A DNA stretch of 64,000 nucleotides, from positions 1,736,001-1,800,000 of the forward strand of contig NZ_JAFEUW010000001.1 in the NCBI RefSeq assembly GCF_025028335.1, given 5' to 3'. The position numbers and the translations under genes are program-made. Below the pieces are notes generated by a model. It was given only the letters and a program-made list of their open reading frames with translations. It ran no database searches and was not told the DNA's origin. This DNA is from Brachybacterium sillae. Its GTDB lineage: Bacteria > Actinomycetota > Actinomycetes > Actinomycetales > Dermabacteraceae. Shown here one piece after another: positions 8,017 to 17,531 of the stretch (its first letter is position 1; every line of letters begins with the position of its first letter).

Positions 8017-9584
8017 TGCCCGCTCAGCTCCTGACGCTGTGGGTCGCGGTGCCGCTGCTGAGCGCCGGCCTGCTGGTCGCGGTCCGTGCCCGTCCCCTCC
8101 ACCGCACCCTGATGCTCGCGCTGCCGCTGGTGCAGATCCTCGGTTCCGTGCTGCTGCTGCGCACCACCGTCACCACCGGGGCGCTGTCGAACGTGGTCGG
8201 CGGATACGAGGGCTTCGTCGGCATCCCCTTCGTCGCGGACACCCTCACCGGGGTGATGCTGCTGGTCACGGCGCTGGCGACCTTCGCCGCCTGCGCGTTC
8301 CTGGCCCTCACCGGGGAGGATCGACGGCGCTTCACCGCCCCGCTGGTGCTGATGCTCACCACCGGTGTGAACGGTGCCCTGCTCACCGGCGACCTGTTCA
8401 ACCTGTTCGTGTGGGTGGAGGTCATGCTCATGCCCTCCTACGCGCTGCTGGCCCTCACGGGCACCTGGCGGCGCCTGGGTCTGGGCCGTGTGTTCGTGCT
8501 GGTGAACCTCATGACCTCCGCCGTGCTGGTGTTCGGCGTCGGCATGGTCTACGCCACCGCCGGGTCGGTGAACCTGGCGGTGCTGGCGGGCGCCGCCGCC
8601 GAGGACCCCCGCACCGCGGGCGCGCTGACCCTGGTGCTGCTGGCGCTGCTGGTCAAGGGCGGCCTGTTCCCGGTGCACTCCTGGCTGCCACGGGCCTACC
8701 CGGCGACGTCCGCCGGGGTGATGGCCCTGTTCTCCGCGCTGCACACGAAGGTGGCGCTGTACGCGGTGTACCGGGTGATGGCGGTGACCGGGGAGGGCAC
8801 CGGCATGCCGCTGAAGGAACTGTTCGTGGTGCTGGTGATCGCCACCATGCTGGTGGGGGCGTTCGCCACCGCCGTGGCGCGGGATCTGCGCACGATCCTC
8901 GCCCACCAGATGGTCGCCGGGGTCGGGCACATCCTGCTGGGCGCGGTGCTCGCCACCGAGGCCGCGGTGGCCGCCGGTCTGCTGTACATGGTCCACCACA
9001 TCGTCACCATGGGCGCTCTGATCCTCGTGGCCGGGGCCATCGAGTACGGCTGGGGCACCGGCTCGCTGGCGCGCCTGGGTGGGCTCGCACGCCGCGAGCC
9101 GTGGACGATGGGCATGCTGGCCCTGGGCCTGTTCTCCCTGGCGGGTCTGCCGCCGACCTCCGGCCTGTGGGGCAAGGTGGGGTTGATGATCGCTGCGGCC
9201 GACGCCACGGGGGAACAACCCGTGCTGGCGGGCCTGGTGCTGGCGGCGATCGTCCTGGCCTCCGTCGTGTCCCTGCTGGGTCTGCAGCGGCTGTGGTCGC
9301 AGGTGGCCTGGGGTGAGGAACCACCGGGCATGCTCGACGAGACGCCCGCGGAGGACGGCAGCATCGCCCTCGGGGCGACCACCGGGCAGACGGAGGCGGA
9401 TCGGGCGACCGATGAGCAGCGGGCGTGGGCGATCCCCGCCCCGATGCTGCTGCCCGGCCTGCTCCTGCTGCTGACCTCCCTGGCGATGTTCCTGCTGATC
9501 GGACAGATCCTGCCGTGGATCGACGCCGCCACCGCCGACCTCGCCGATGTCGAGAGCTACCGGAAGGCGGTGCTGGGCCGATGA
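8016..9584 (+). CDS. mrpD: Mrp antiporter subunit D (522 aa)
   Basis: NuoN/NuoM-like proton-translocating subunit. It shows the channel glutamate motif NLFVWVEVMLMPSY, the lysine helix LVKGGLFPVHSWLPRAYP and the histidine-rich stretch LYMVHHIVTMG typical of the family, with about 14 hydrophobic segments. The hydrophilic loop before the last helix (ETPAEDGSIALGATTGQTEA) is longer than usual. Stop and mrpE start overlap by 4 bases (ATGA). Confidence 0.95.
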   Translation: MPAQLLTLWVAVPLLSAGLLVAVRARPLHRTLMLALPLVQILGSVLLLRTTVTTGALSNVVGGYEGFVGIPFVADTLTGVMLLVTALATFAACAFLALTGEDRRRFTAPLVLMLTTGVNGALLTGDLFNLFVWVEVMLMPSYALLALTGTWRRLGLGRVFVLVNLMTSAVLVFGVGMVYATAGSVNLAVLAGAAAEDPRTAGALTLVLLALLVKGGLFPVHSWLPRAYPATSAGVMALFSALHTKVALYAVYRVMAVTGEGTGMPLKELFVVLVIATMLVGAFATAVARDLRTILAHQMVAGVGHILLGAVLATEAAVAAGLLYMVHHIVTMGALILVAGAIEYGWGTGSLARLGGLARREPWTMGMLALGLFSLAGLPPTSGLWGKVGLMIAAADATGEQPVLAGLVLAAIVLASVVSLLGLQRLWSQVAWGEEPPGMLDETPAEDGSIALGATTGQTEADRATDEQRAWAIPAPMLLPGLLLLLTSLAMFLLIGQILPWIDAATADLADVESYRKAVLGR

Positions 9585-10099
9585 TCCACCCCGGATACAC
9601 CCTCAGCTTCCTGACCTGGCTGTTCGGTGAGATCGTCAGCGGTTCCGTCGGCATCGCCAAGGTCGCGATCGGCGGGCGGGGTGACACGCATCCGGCGATC
9701 CTGGAACTTCCGCTGCGCTGCCGCACGGATTTCGAGATCATCGCCTTCGCCTCGTCGATCACCATCACCCCCGGCACGCTCGTGGTCGGCACCGCCCACG
9801 GCACCGCCACCAGCCCGCCCACCTTGTTCGTGCACGTGCTGCAGGCCGGGTCGCGGGAGGAGGCGATCGCGGACCTGCGCGTCATGGAGGACCGTCTGCT
9901 GCGCGCCACCCGCGGCCGCGGTGGCGCGGACGTCGCCCCGCGGATCCGCCAGGCGGCCGCCGAGCCCCGACGCCCCCGACGTCGCCCCGGGCGGGGCCGC
10001 ACCACGGCCGGCAGCACCCGCCGCGAGACACTCGCTGACCCCCGCACGCAGACCCCGTCCGAGACCCGCACCGACACCCCCCGGGAGGGCCAGCGATGA
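9581..10099 (+). CDS. mrpE: Mrp antiporter subunit E (172 aa)
   Basis: Short membrane subunit needed for assembly of the Mrp complex. The family signature LPLRCRTDFEIIAFASSITITPGT lies near residues 43-66, followed by the cytosolic domain with LFVHVLQAG. The last ~65 residues are very Arg/Thr/Pro-rich and low complexity. The start is the ATG overlapping the mrpD stop; the frame is open further upstream but that lies inside mrpD. Confidence 0.92.
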   Translation: MIHPGYTLSFLTWLFGEIVSGSVGIAKVAIGGRGDTHPAILELPLRCRTDFEIIAFASSITITPGTLVVGTAHGTATSPPTLFVHVLQAGSREEAIADLRVMEDRLLRATRGRGGADVAPRIRQAAAEPRRPRRRPGRGRTTAGSTRRETLADPRTQTPSETRTDTPREGQR

Positions 10100-10356
10100 T
10101 CGTGGTGCACTGGATCGTGATCGGCATCCTGGGGCTGTCGATCCTGCTGGGCCTGGTGCGGGTCGCCACCCTGCGGGATGACGCCAGCCGCGCCGTCGTC
10201 GGCGACCTGACGTTCTTCTCCGCCATCGGGATCCTGGCGATCGTCGGCCTGCAGCGGAACTCCGTCTCCAGTGCTGACGCCGTGCTGCTCGCGTCGATGC
10301 TGGGTGTCCTCGCCACCGTCGCGCTGGCGCGCATGCTGACCCGGGGCCAGAGGTAA
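10096..10356 (+). CDS. mrpF: Mrp antiporter subunit F (86 aa)
   Basis: Three-helix membrane subunit (multiple resistance and pH regulation protein F). Helix 2 carries the family stretch GDLTFFSAIGILAIVGL after a short polar turn (DDASRAVV), where the conserved Asp required for function lies. ATGA overlap with mrpE; ends 8 bases before mrpG. Confidence 0.9.
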   Translation: MIVVHWIVIGILGLSILLGLVRVATLRDDASRAVVGDLTFFSAIGILAIVGLQRNSVSSADAVLLASMLGVLATVALARMLTRGQR

Positions 10357-10364
10357 GGGGAGCG

Positions 10365-10778
10365 ATGAACGTGCTTGATCCGATCCTTGCGGTCCTCGCC
10401 GCCGTGCTCATGATCGGCGGAGCCGTGTGGGTGCTGGTCTCCGCCGTGGCGATGTTCCGGGTGGGCGATGCGCTCTCCCGCATCAACGTGTTCTCCCCGG
10501 CCACAGGCCTCGGCCTGCCGATGCTGGTGGCCGGGGTGTTCGTGGAGTTCGTGCGGGTCGACGGTTTCGACCCGGTGCGGCTGTTGAACACGCTGCTGAG
10601 CATCGTCGCGCTGATCGCGGTGGCGTCGGTGGCCTCCAACGTGCTGGCCCGGTCGGCGTACATGTCGGGCACCCCGGTGGACCCGCGCACCAGCCCGCAG
10701 GACCTCGCCGAGGAACCGCCCGCGGAGGCACCGGCGGGGGACTGGGCCGACGCGCCATCGGGGCAGGAGCAGGCCTAG
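10365..10778 (+). CDS. mrpG: Mrp antiporter subunit G (137 aa)
   Basis: Last subunit of the operon: three helices with RVGDALSRINVFSPATGLG matching the MnhG/PhaG family. AGGGGAG precedes the ATG. The C-terminal ~40 residues are acidic and Pro/Ala rich. The TAG stop lies in a CCTAGG sequence that forms the junction with the adjacent IS5-type remnant, so the native C-terminus could have been slightly longer. Confidence 0.92.
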   Translation: MNVLDPILAVLAAVLMIGGAVWVLVSAVAMFRVGDALSRINVFSPATGLGLPMLVAGVFVEFVRVDGFDPVRLLNTLLSIVALIAVASVASNVLARSAYMSGTPVDPRTSPQDLAEEPPAEAPAGDWADAPSGQEQA

Positions 10779-11440
10779 GCCGTGTTGCTAAATCCATTGC
10801 AAGGCGGCGGAGAGGAAGAGCCCTGCCGCGTATGACCGGGCGGTCTTGTCGTAGCGGGAAGCGAGTCCTCGCCACTGCTTCACGACGTTGAAGCACCGCT
10901 CGACGACGTTGCGGCCCTTGTAACGCTCCCGCTGCTCATCGCCGAAGTCGATCGGACGGCCCGGACGCTTGCGACGGTGAGCGATCTGGTCGCCCCGTTC
11001 GGGGATCGTGGCCTTGACGCCGCGCTCGCGCAGCCAGGCCCGGTTCTTCTTCGACGGGTAGCCCTTGTCCGCGAGCACCCGGTCCGGCCTCGTGCGCGCG
11101 GGCCCTCGGCCGGGGACGTGGATCTCGTCGAGTACGTCGGTGAACATGCTCGTGTCTGCGACCTGCCCGCCAGTGAGGACGAACGCCAGCGCCCGGGCCT
11201 TCCCGTCGCAGACGAGATGGATCTTCGTCGTCAAACCACCCCGTGACCGGCCGATCGCGTGGTCAGGAGGCTCTGGCCCGGACTTCTTGTCGTTCGATGG
11301 ATCCCCCTGTGACCCGGGACAGGGTCGCGCCATGCTGATGGACACGCGCGATCGAGGAATCCACCGACACGACCCAGTCGATCTCACCCTGAAGCGACGC
11401 CCGCTTCTGCACATGGGTGAGCAGGTCCTTCGGTCGGCGT
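10779..11440 (-). pseudogene. Truncated IS5-family transposase (IS427-like remnant)
   Basis: One IS end remains next to the mrpG stop (GCCGTGTTGCTAAATCC). Reading leftward from about 11440, one frame gives DWVVSVDSSIARVHQHGA (first catalytic Asp) and stops after ~45 residues. The other frame continues with GRSRGGLTTKIHLV, LADKGYPSKKNR and ERCFNVVKQWRGLASRYDK (second Asp and Glu) to 10788. The frames meet at a CAGGGGGATC run, the same slippery site as in the complete element at 56.6 kb. The first ~80 transposase codons and the second IS end are missing, so it is a dead copy. Confidence 0.85.
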
Positions 11441-11479
11441 CACTGCCAGTTGTCGCAGGTGATCCCTACGCTGGGGGTC

Positions 11480-12727
11480 ATGACTTTCACCGCTCTGCAT
11501 CGCGCCCTCGGGGTCGCTCCTGGACCGCTGACGGACGAACTGCTGGACGCCGCGGTGAGCAGCGGAGTCATGGAGACGACCGACCTGGACTGGAAGTCAG
11601 AGCTGCCGCCGGCGAAGGGACTACCGCAAACAGACTTCCCCAAGGACGTCGCAGCGATGGCGAACAGCGGCGGCGGCGTCATCGTATTCGGAGTACGCGA
11701 GTCGCAGAAGGCCGCGACAGAGCGAGTCGACGTCGGAGAGTTCGATGAAGCGTACGAGCGATCCCTGCGCTCCGCAGCGATCACCGCTATCTCCCCGCCC
11801 GTCTTCGACCTCAACGTGCACCGTCTCGGAACCGAGGGTGCCCGAGCTGTCGTCGTGGAAGTCCCGGCCAGTGTGGACGGGCCACACCTGATCTACCGCA
11901 ACGACTACTTCGGCGCTCCGGTGCGCAACGACTCCGACACCGTATGGATGAAGGAACGCCAGATCGAGGCGATGTACCGAGCACGCTTCGATGAACGCCG
12001 CCACGCCAGCGAAGCGCTCGACAACCTGTATGCCGAGACCGCGGGCGGGCGTAGCACGAGCGACCGCGCCTGGCTGATCACTGTCGCCCACCCGCGCGTC
12101 CCACGGCTCCACAACCGCTTGACGCGCGACGGCGCGCGCGAAGTACTGACCAAGGCCGAAGGTCTGGGCCGGCGCTATGCCGGGCGTGGCGGTGTGCACC
12201 CGCTGGAGAACGTCGACCGGCATAACCCACGACCGGGGTTGCGCCGCTGGGTCGCCGTCAACACCGCAACAGGCGACCGATCACTGTGGAAGGAAGCATG
12301 GGCGAGTCTCCACCACGACGGATCGGTCACGCTCGCAGCCGCAATCGGCGGCCACCGCATGAGTAGCGACGGGTACTTCGAGGGATCGCAGGTCCAGTCG
12401 GACGCGGTGGAGTGCGGCGTCGCAGACCTGATGGCTCTCATCCGGGTGACCGCCGACGCGACGGGCAACGACGAGTACGACGTGCGCGTCGGGATCGAGT
12501 GGACCGGTTCAGAGCCCCTAACGATCCGGACCGTGGACAACTTCGGTCACTCTTACGGTGATGTCTCCACACCGTTGCACCGCTACATACCTGTCGAGAG
12601 CACCGTGAACGCTACGGCTGCCGACCTTGACTTCCACTGGCGTGTTCACGACCTCGCTCAGGACTGCGTGAACCAGGGCGGCGTTTCGAACGTACGGATG
12701 ATCCAACCACCGGATCGGACCGAGTAG
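11480..12727 (+). CDS. AlbA_2/Schlafen-type putative DNA- or ATP-binding protein (415 aa)
   Basis: The N-terminal half (residues ~35-150) matches the AlbA_2 (Schlafen AAA_4) fold: ETTDLDWKSELPP, then FPKDVAAMANSGGGVIVFGV with the Gly-rich loop, and a later VEVPASVDGPHLIYRNDYFGAPVR. The C-terminal ~250 residues are not recognised. Start at the ATG at 11480: TACGCT (11467-11472) lies 7 bases upstream with no useful Shine-Dalgarno, which suggests a leaderless mRNA. It sits between two mobile-element remnants and has a less biased codon choice than the flanking core genes. AlbA_2 proteins serve as regulators or defence factors; which applies here is unknown. Confidence 0.75.
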   Translation: MTFTALHRALGVAPGPLTDELLDAAVSSGVMETTDLDWKSELPPAKGLPQTDFPKDVAAMANSGGGVIVFGVRESQKAATERVDVGEFDEAYERSLRSAAITAISPPVFDLNVHRLGTEGARAVVVEVPASVDGPHLIYRNDYFGAPVRNDSDTVWMKERQIEAMYRARFDERRHASEALDNLYAETAGGRSTSDRAWLITVAHPRVPRLHNRLTRDGAREVLTKAEGLGRRYAGRGGVHPLENVDRHNPRPGLRRWVAVNTATGDRSLWKEAWASLHHDGSVTLAAAIGGHRMSSDGYFEGSQVQSDAVECGVADLMALIRVTADATGNDEYDVRVGIEWTGSEPLTIRTVDNFGHSYGDVSTPLHRYIPVESTVNATAADLDFHWRVHDLAQDCVNQGGVSNVRMIQPPDRTE

Positions 12728-12735
12728 CCGAACCG

Positions 12736-13572
12736 CTACAGCGACGGCCTGACGCGCTGCGGCCCGGTGCGCCGGGCGTGTTCCTGCTCTGACTGCTCGG
12801 CCCGGGCGAGGTTCTGCGCCCGGTCGAGCGCGGCTCGGGCGCGGGCGGCGTCGAGCTTCTGCGACTCGGCCTCGGCAGGCGCTCCGAGGGGTGCAGGCCC
12901 AGTGATGCCGTAGCGGTCGCGGTAGGCGGCGATGGTGCGAGCAGCGTACCGCCATGCCTGGGCCGCTCGCGCCTGCTTCGGCTGGACGCCGAGCTTCGCG
13001 ATCCACTCGTGCTTCTCCGTGAGCGCGGTGTCGAGGAGGGCATCGGCCCGGGTCTCGATGAGGTCGCGTCGCTCGGTCAGCGCCTGCCGCATCTCGGACG
13101 GCACGGTGCCGGCGGCTTCGGGGATGAGGCCGGCGATCAAGCGTGGTCCCTTCCGCGCGCGGCCCGACCCTGATGGCCGCGCGGTCACCTTGGCGACACG
13201 GTAGTGCAGGACCGCGGCAATGTCGTCGGCGTCCCCGAACCCGCGCGCTCGCACGAGGCGCGGCAGCAGGCTCGCGACGTCGTGCTGGTTCGCCTCGGCC
13301 CGCCGTAGCTCTGCGGTCAGCGCTCCGAATGCGGGTGAGGCGATCGCGTCGTCTGCGTCCTCGTCGCTGAGCCCACAGGAGCGGATGAGTGCGGCCCAGC
13401 GATCGTGCTGTGCGGCGGCGGCCAGGGTCTCGTACTCGGCGGCGAGCTGCGCGATCGAGGCCCAGGCGTCCTGCTCGGCGGTGATCGTCTCATGCGCAGA
13501 GAGCTCGGCGCCGACGTGCTGCAGCACCCCGAACAACACACTCCTGGCGGTGGCGTCCGTGTTGTCGCCAGG
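12736..13572 (-). pseudogene. C-terminal remnant of a conjugative relaxase (MobF/TrwC-like)
   Basis: About 278 residues, starting NTDATARSVLFGVLQHVGAE and ending at RTGPQRVRPSL, resemble the C-terminal accessory region of actinobacterial MobF relaxase-helicases. The N-terminal relaxase and helicase domains are absent. Going upstream, the similarity ends abruptly near 13570, where the opposite strand becomes S9 peptidase sequence, so the junction is a recombination breakpoint. Its stop is 8 bases from the convergent AlbA_2 gene. Assignment rests on recognition of the family pattern. Confidence 0.6.
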
Positions 13573-15345
13573 GTGAGGGCCATCGTGGAACCGCAGGTGG
13601 TGGAGTTGCCGGACGGTCGGCGGGAGCTGTGGGCGGTGTGCGAGGACCACACGCGCCCCGCGCCCGCCGACCCCACCCCCGCTGCCGGGGCCGGGGTCGG
13701 GCCTGCCCCGGTCGTCGACCCGCACATCGAGCGATACCTGGTGGCGATCCCCCTCGACGGGTCCGCAGCGCAGGATCCCGCTCGGTTGCGACAGATCACC
13801 CCGTCGGCCCGGTTCACGGCCGCCGCGCGCCTGAGCCCGGACGGCCGCCTGCTCGCGTGGATCACCTGGGAGCATCCGCGGATGCCGTGGGATGGGACCG
13901 AGCTGCACGTCGCCCCGATGGAGGACCCCGACGGGGACGGGCCTGTCGCGGTCGCGGGCCAGGTGATCGCCGGGGGCGAGTCGGTGTCGGTGCTGCAGCC
14001 GGAATGGGTGGATGAGGACCGGCTGATCCTGGTGTCGGACGAGAGCGGCTGGTGGAACCCCTGGCTGTGGATGGACGGCATGGGTCTGCGGCCCGTGCTG
14101 CAGCAGGACGAGGAGTTCGCCGGGCCGCTGTGGTCCATCGGCACCACCTGGATGCACGTGCTGGACACGGACCGGGTGCTGGTGCAGCACGGTCGGGCGC
14201 AGCAGCGGCTCGGTGTGCTGGACCTGCGCACCGCCCGGATCGCCGACCTGGACCAGCCGCTCACCAGCCTGTCGGCGGTCGCCGTGGGGCCCCGCGGGAG
14301 CGGGAGTCACGGCGGCCCGGTCGGGTCCGTCGGCCCGGTCGGGCCCGGCGGCGCGGCGGGGAGTGGAGGGCGCGCGCTCGCCATCCTCGGGGCCTCCCCG
14401 ACCCGGTTCCCGGCGCTGTTGCGCGGCCGCCTCGTGACGGACGCGCAGGGGGCCCACTGGCGCGATGAGCGTGTGGTGCGATCGTCCCGCACGGACACGC
14501 CCGATCCCGCGGCCCTGCCGGTCGTCGAGGAGCTGCAGGTCACCACCGCCGACGGGCGGGTCATCCACGCCGTGCTGCACCGCCCGCGGCTGCAGGGCGT
14601 GGAAGGGCCCGCCGGGGAGCTGCCGCCCTTCGTCGCGTTCGTGCACGGCGGGCCGACGTCGCAGGCGCCTCTGGCGCTGAATCTCGCCGCCGCGCTGTAC
14701 ACGTCGCGCGGGATCGGGGTGGTGGACGTGAACTACGGCGGCTCCACCGGGTACGGCCGCGCCTACCGGGAGCGGCTCACGGGGCAGTGGGGTGTGGTGG
14801 ATGTGGCCGACACCGTCGCGGTGATGGAGCACCTGGTGGCCGAGGGCATCGCCGACGGTCGGCGGCTCGCGATCGAGGGTGGCTCGGCCGGTGGGTGGAC
14901 GACGCTCGCGTGTCTCACCCGCACCGACACCTTCGCCGCCGGCATCTCCCGTTACGGGGTGGCGGATCTCGAGGGGCTGCGGCGCGACACCCACGACTTC
15001 GAGTCCCGGTACCTGGAGGGCCTGGTGGGGCCGTGGCCCGAAGCGGCCGCGCTGTACGAGGAGCGGGCGCCGCTGCATCAGGTGGAGGGGCTGTCGGCCC
15101 CGGTGCTGCTGCTGCAGGGCGATGAGGATCGGGTGGTTCCGCCCGCGCAGTCCGAGGTGTTCCGTGACGCGCTCGCCGCGAAGGGCATCCCGCATGCGTA
15201 CGTGCTGTATGCCGGCGAACAGCACGGGTTCCGTCGCGCTGAGACGATCCACGCCGCCACCGAGGCGAGCCTGTCGTTCTACGGGCAGGTGCTCGGCTTC
15301 GAGGTGCCCGGGGTGCCGCGGCTGGAGCTGACGACGGGGCGCTGA
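13573..15345 (+). pseudogene. S9-family peptidase (prolyl oligopeptidase type), 5' truncated
   Basis: Beta-propeller plus alpha/beta-hydrolase serine peptidase. The catalytic triad is visible in the C-terminal third: the nucleophile in IEGGSAGGWT, Asp in LLLQGDEDRVVPPAQS and His in YAGEQHGFRR; the oxyanion segment is VAFVHGGPTSQ. Homologues are typically 620-700 aa; here recognisable sequence starts at VEPQVVELPDGRRELWAV, so roughly the first 100-150 residues of the propeller are missing, replaced by the relaxase remnant. The GTG at 13573 or 13585 might still be used, but a functional product is unlikely. A Gly/Pro/Val-rich low-complexity loop lies near 14280-14370. Confidence 0.8.
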
Positions 15346-15383
15346 CCGGGGTGCTGATCGGGGTGCTGACCGCGGTGCTGACG
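15341..15383. repeat. 12-bp tandem repeat, about 3.6 copies
   Basis: Units GCTGACCGGGGT, GCTGATCGGGGT, GCTGACCGCGGT and a partial GCTGACG follow each other. The peptidase stop codon lies inside the first unit. Confidence 0.8.
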
Positions 15384-15518
15384 TCGGCGTTCTGGCGATC
15401 GGGCGTCGACGGCGGGGTGCCGATCGCTGTCGACGCCAGCCGCGTCTGCCGCCAGCCGCTTCTGCCGCCAGGCGCGCCGGGTCGACTGGGCGATCAGGAG
15501 CCCGGTCAGGGGCCTCAC

Positions 15519-15541
15519 GAGTGGCGGACACCGGGTGTCCG
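15519..15541. repeat. Dispersed palindromic hairpin, copy 1
   Basis: GAGTGGCGGACA-CCGGG-TGTCCG: a 6-bp stem CGGACA/TGTCCG with a 5-base loop. Near-identical copies occur around 20079 and 43365. It lies between the convergent S9 peptidase and ABC exporter genes. The remainder of the 15384-15632 gap shows nothing else recognisable. Confidence 0.7.
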
Positions 15542-15632
15542 GGTTTCTGGGGCGGAGTCGGGGTCGCCCACACCCGGGAGCACCCCGCCCCTCGTTCGCT
15601 GCGTCAGGGCGCCCCGTGCGCCGTCCCTGGCG

Positions 15633-17531
15633 TCACAGGGAGTCCTGCCACGCCTGATACAGCGCGGCGAAACGGCCTCCGGCGGCGACCAGCTCCTGCG
15701 GGGAACCGTCCTCGACCACCCGGCCATCGTCGACCACCAGCACCCGGTCGGCGATCATCACGGTCGACAGGCGGTGCGCGATGATCAGCGCCGTCCGCTG
15801 CCCCAGCAGACTCGTCAGGCCCTCCTGCACGGCCCGCTCCGAGGGGATGTCGAGGGAGCTGGTGGCCTCATCGAGGATCAGCACCCGCGGATCGGCCAGG
15901 AATGCCCGCGCGAAGGAGATCAACTGCCGCTGACCTGCGCTGACGCGGACGCCACGGCGGTGCACATCGGTGTCGAAGCCGTCGGGCAGGGCCCGGATGA
16001 ACTCGCCGGCGCCGATCGCATCCGCGGCGGCCTCGATCTCCTCGCGGCTGGCCCCGGGGCGACCCAGCGCGATGTTGTCGGCCACCGTGCCGCTGAACAG
16101 GTACGCCTCCTGCGTCACCATCACCACCGCGCGCGTGAGGTCCTGCGTCGACAGCTCCCGCAGATCCACCCCGTCGAGGGTGACACGGCCGTCGCTGACG
16201 TCGTAGAACCGCGCCACGAGCTTCGCGATCGTCGACTTCCCCGCTCCCGTGCGGCCCACCAGTGCGACCGTCTGACCGGCGGGGATGTGCAGATCCAGGG
16301 GCTGAAGCACGATCGGGGTGTCGGGCCGGTAGCGGAACGACGCGTCATGGAACGCGATCTCCCCGCGCGCCCGCGGCAGCGGCGTCGGCCGCTCCGGCTC
16401 CACCACCCGCGGCTGCTCCGCCAGCAGCGTCGCGATCTTCTCCAGCGCCGCCACGGCCGACTGGAACGTGTTGTAGAAGTTCGCGATCTCATCGACCGGC
16501 TGGAAGAACCGTCGCGCATACAGCACCAGCGCCACCAGCACCCCGACCTGCAGGTCCCCGGCCACCACGCGGAACCCGCCGACCAGCAGCACCAGGGCGA
16601 TCGTCGCGTTCGCCAGCACGCGCAGCGCCGGCTGGTACACGCCGAACACACGGATCGCCGCCATCGACGAGTCGCGGTACTGCCCCGCCAGACGGTCGAA
16701 CTCCGCGTCGTTGTCACGCTCCCGCCGGAACGCCTTGACCGCCCGGATCCCGCCGAGCGCCTCCACGAAATGCACGATCAGTCGCGCCGAATGCGTGCGG
16801 TTCGCGCGGTACGCCTCCCGTGACCGGCGCTGGAACCAGATCGTCAGCAGCACGCACGGCACCAGCATCCCCAGCATCACCAGGCCGGTCGGGACGTCCA
16901 TGCCGACGATCAGCACGATCGTGAACACCATCGACAGGGAGGCGCCGACCATCACGTTCACACCCGAGTCGAGCAGCTCCCGCAGCGTCTCCATGTCACT
17001 GGTCTGACGCGAGACGATCCGGCCCGAGGTGTACCGCTCATGGAACTCCAGGTCCTGCTGCTGCATCGCCTGGAACACGCGGCGGCGAAGCGTCAGCAGC
17101 ATCCGCTGACCGACCACCACTGACTGGCGCACGTAGCCGAAGGTCAGCAACCCGCCGACGACCGCCGCGGTGATGTGCAGGGCGGCGGCGAGCAGCGCGG
17201 GTCGGCCGTCACCGGCGATCAGGGCGGGAAGGGCCTCGTCGATGCCCCAGGCGATGATCGCCGGGCCCGCCACCACTGCCAGCTGCGCCACGACCACCAT
17301 CAGGCCCATGAGCACGAACTGGCCCTTCACCGGGGCGATCAGCTCGCCGAGCAGCCGCAGGGAGCGGCGACGGGAGGCGCGGTTCTCCTCGACGCTGAGG
17401 GTGCGGCCCTCGTCGTCGGCCGGGCGCCCGTTCCGGGGCGCGGGCTGAGTACCGGGCGCCGCCGTGCCGGGTGTTGTCGTGCCGGGTGCTGTCGGGGAGC
17501 TGGTCGGGGCGTTGGTACGGGGCGTGCTCAT
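15633..17531 (-). CDS. ABC exporter half-transporter, canonical Walker B (632 aa)
   Basis: N-terminal six-helix type I exporter domain (about residues 60-350), C-terminal nucleotide-binding domain with Walker A GRTGAGKST, Walker B VLILDEATSSLD (catalytic Glu present) and switch AHRLST. The signature loop reads VSAGQ instead of LSGGQ. The first ~55 residues are a Pro/Thr-rich tail. The start overlaps the end of the partner gene by 4 bases (ATGA). With the partner it should form a heterodimer in which only one ATP site is fully catalytic. The exported substrate (lipid, drug or peptide) cannot be inferred. Confidence 0.9.
   Translation of the reverse strand: MSTPRTNAPTSSPTAPGTTTPGTAAPGTQPAPRNGRPADDEGRTLSVEENRASRRRSLRLLGELIAPVKGQFVLMGLMVVVAQLAVVAGPAIIAWGIDEALPALIAGDGRPALLAAALHITAAVVGGLLTFGYVRQSVVVGQRMLLTLRRRVFQAMQQQDLEFHERYTSGRIVSRQTSDMETLRELLDSGVNVMVGASLSMVFTIVLIVGMDVPTGLVMLGMLVPCVLLTIWFQRRSREAYRANRTHSARLIVHFVEALGGIRAVKAFRRERDNDAEFDRLAGQYRDSSMAAIRVFGVYQPALRVLANATIALVLLVGGFRVVAGDLQVGVLVALVLYARRFFQPVDEIANFYNTFQSAVAALEKIATLLAEQPRVVEPERPTPLPRARGEIAFHDASFRYRPDTPIVLQPLDLHIPAGQTVALVGRTGAGKSTIAKLVARFYDVSDGRVTLDGVDLRELSTQDLTRAVVMVTQEAYLFSGTVADNIALGRPGASREEIEAAADAIGAGEFIRALPDGFDTDVHRRGVRVSAGQRQLISFARAFLADPRVLILDEATSSLDIPSERAVQEGLTSLLGQRTALIIAHRLSTVMIADRVLVVDDGRVVEDGSPQELVAAGGRFAALYQAWQDSL

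Noticed and set aside
3989-9218. Very long open frames antisense to the mrp operon (up to 1153 codons)
   Set aside because: Composition is almost only Gln, His, Arg, Gly, Asp; the opposite strand encodes well-conserved Mrp subunits.
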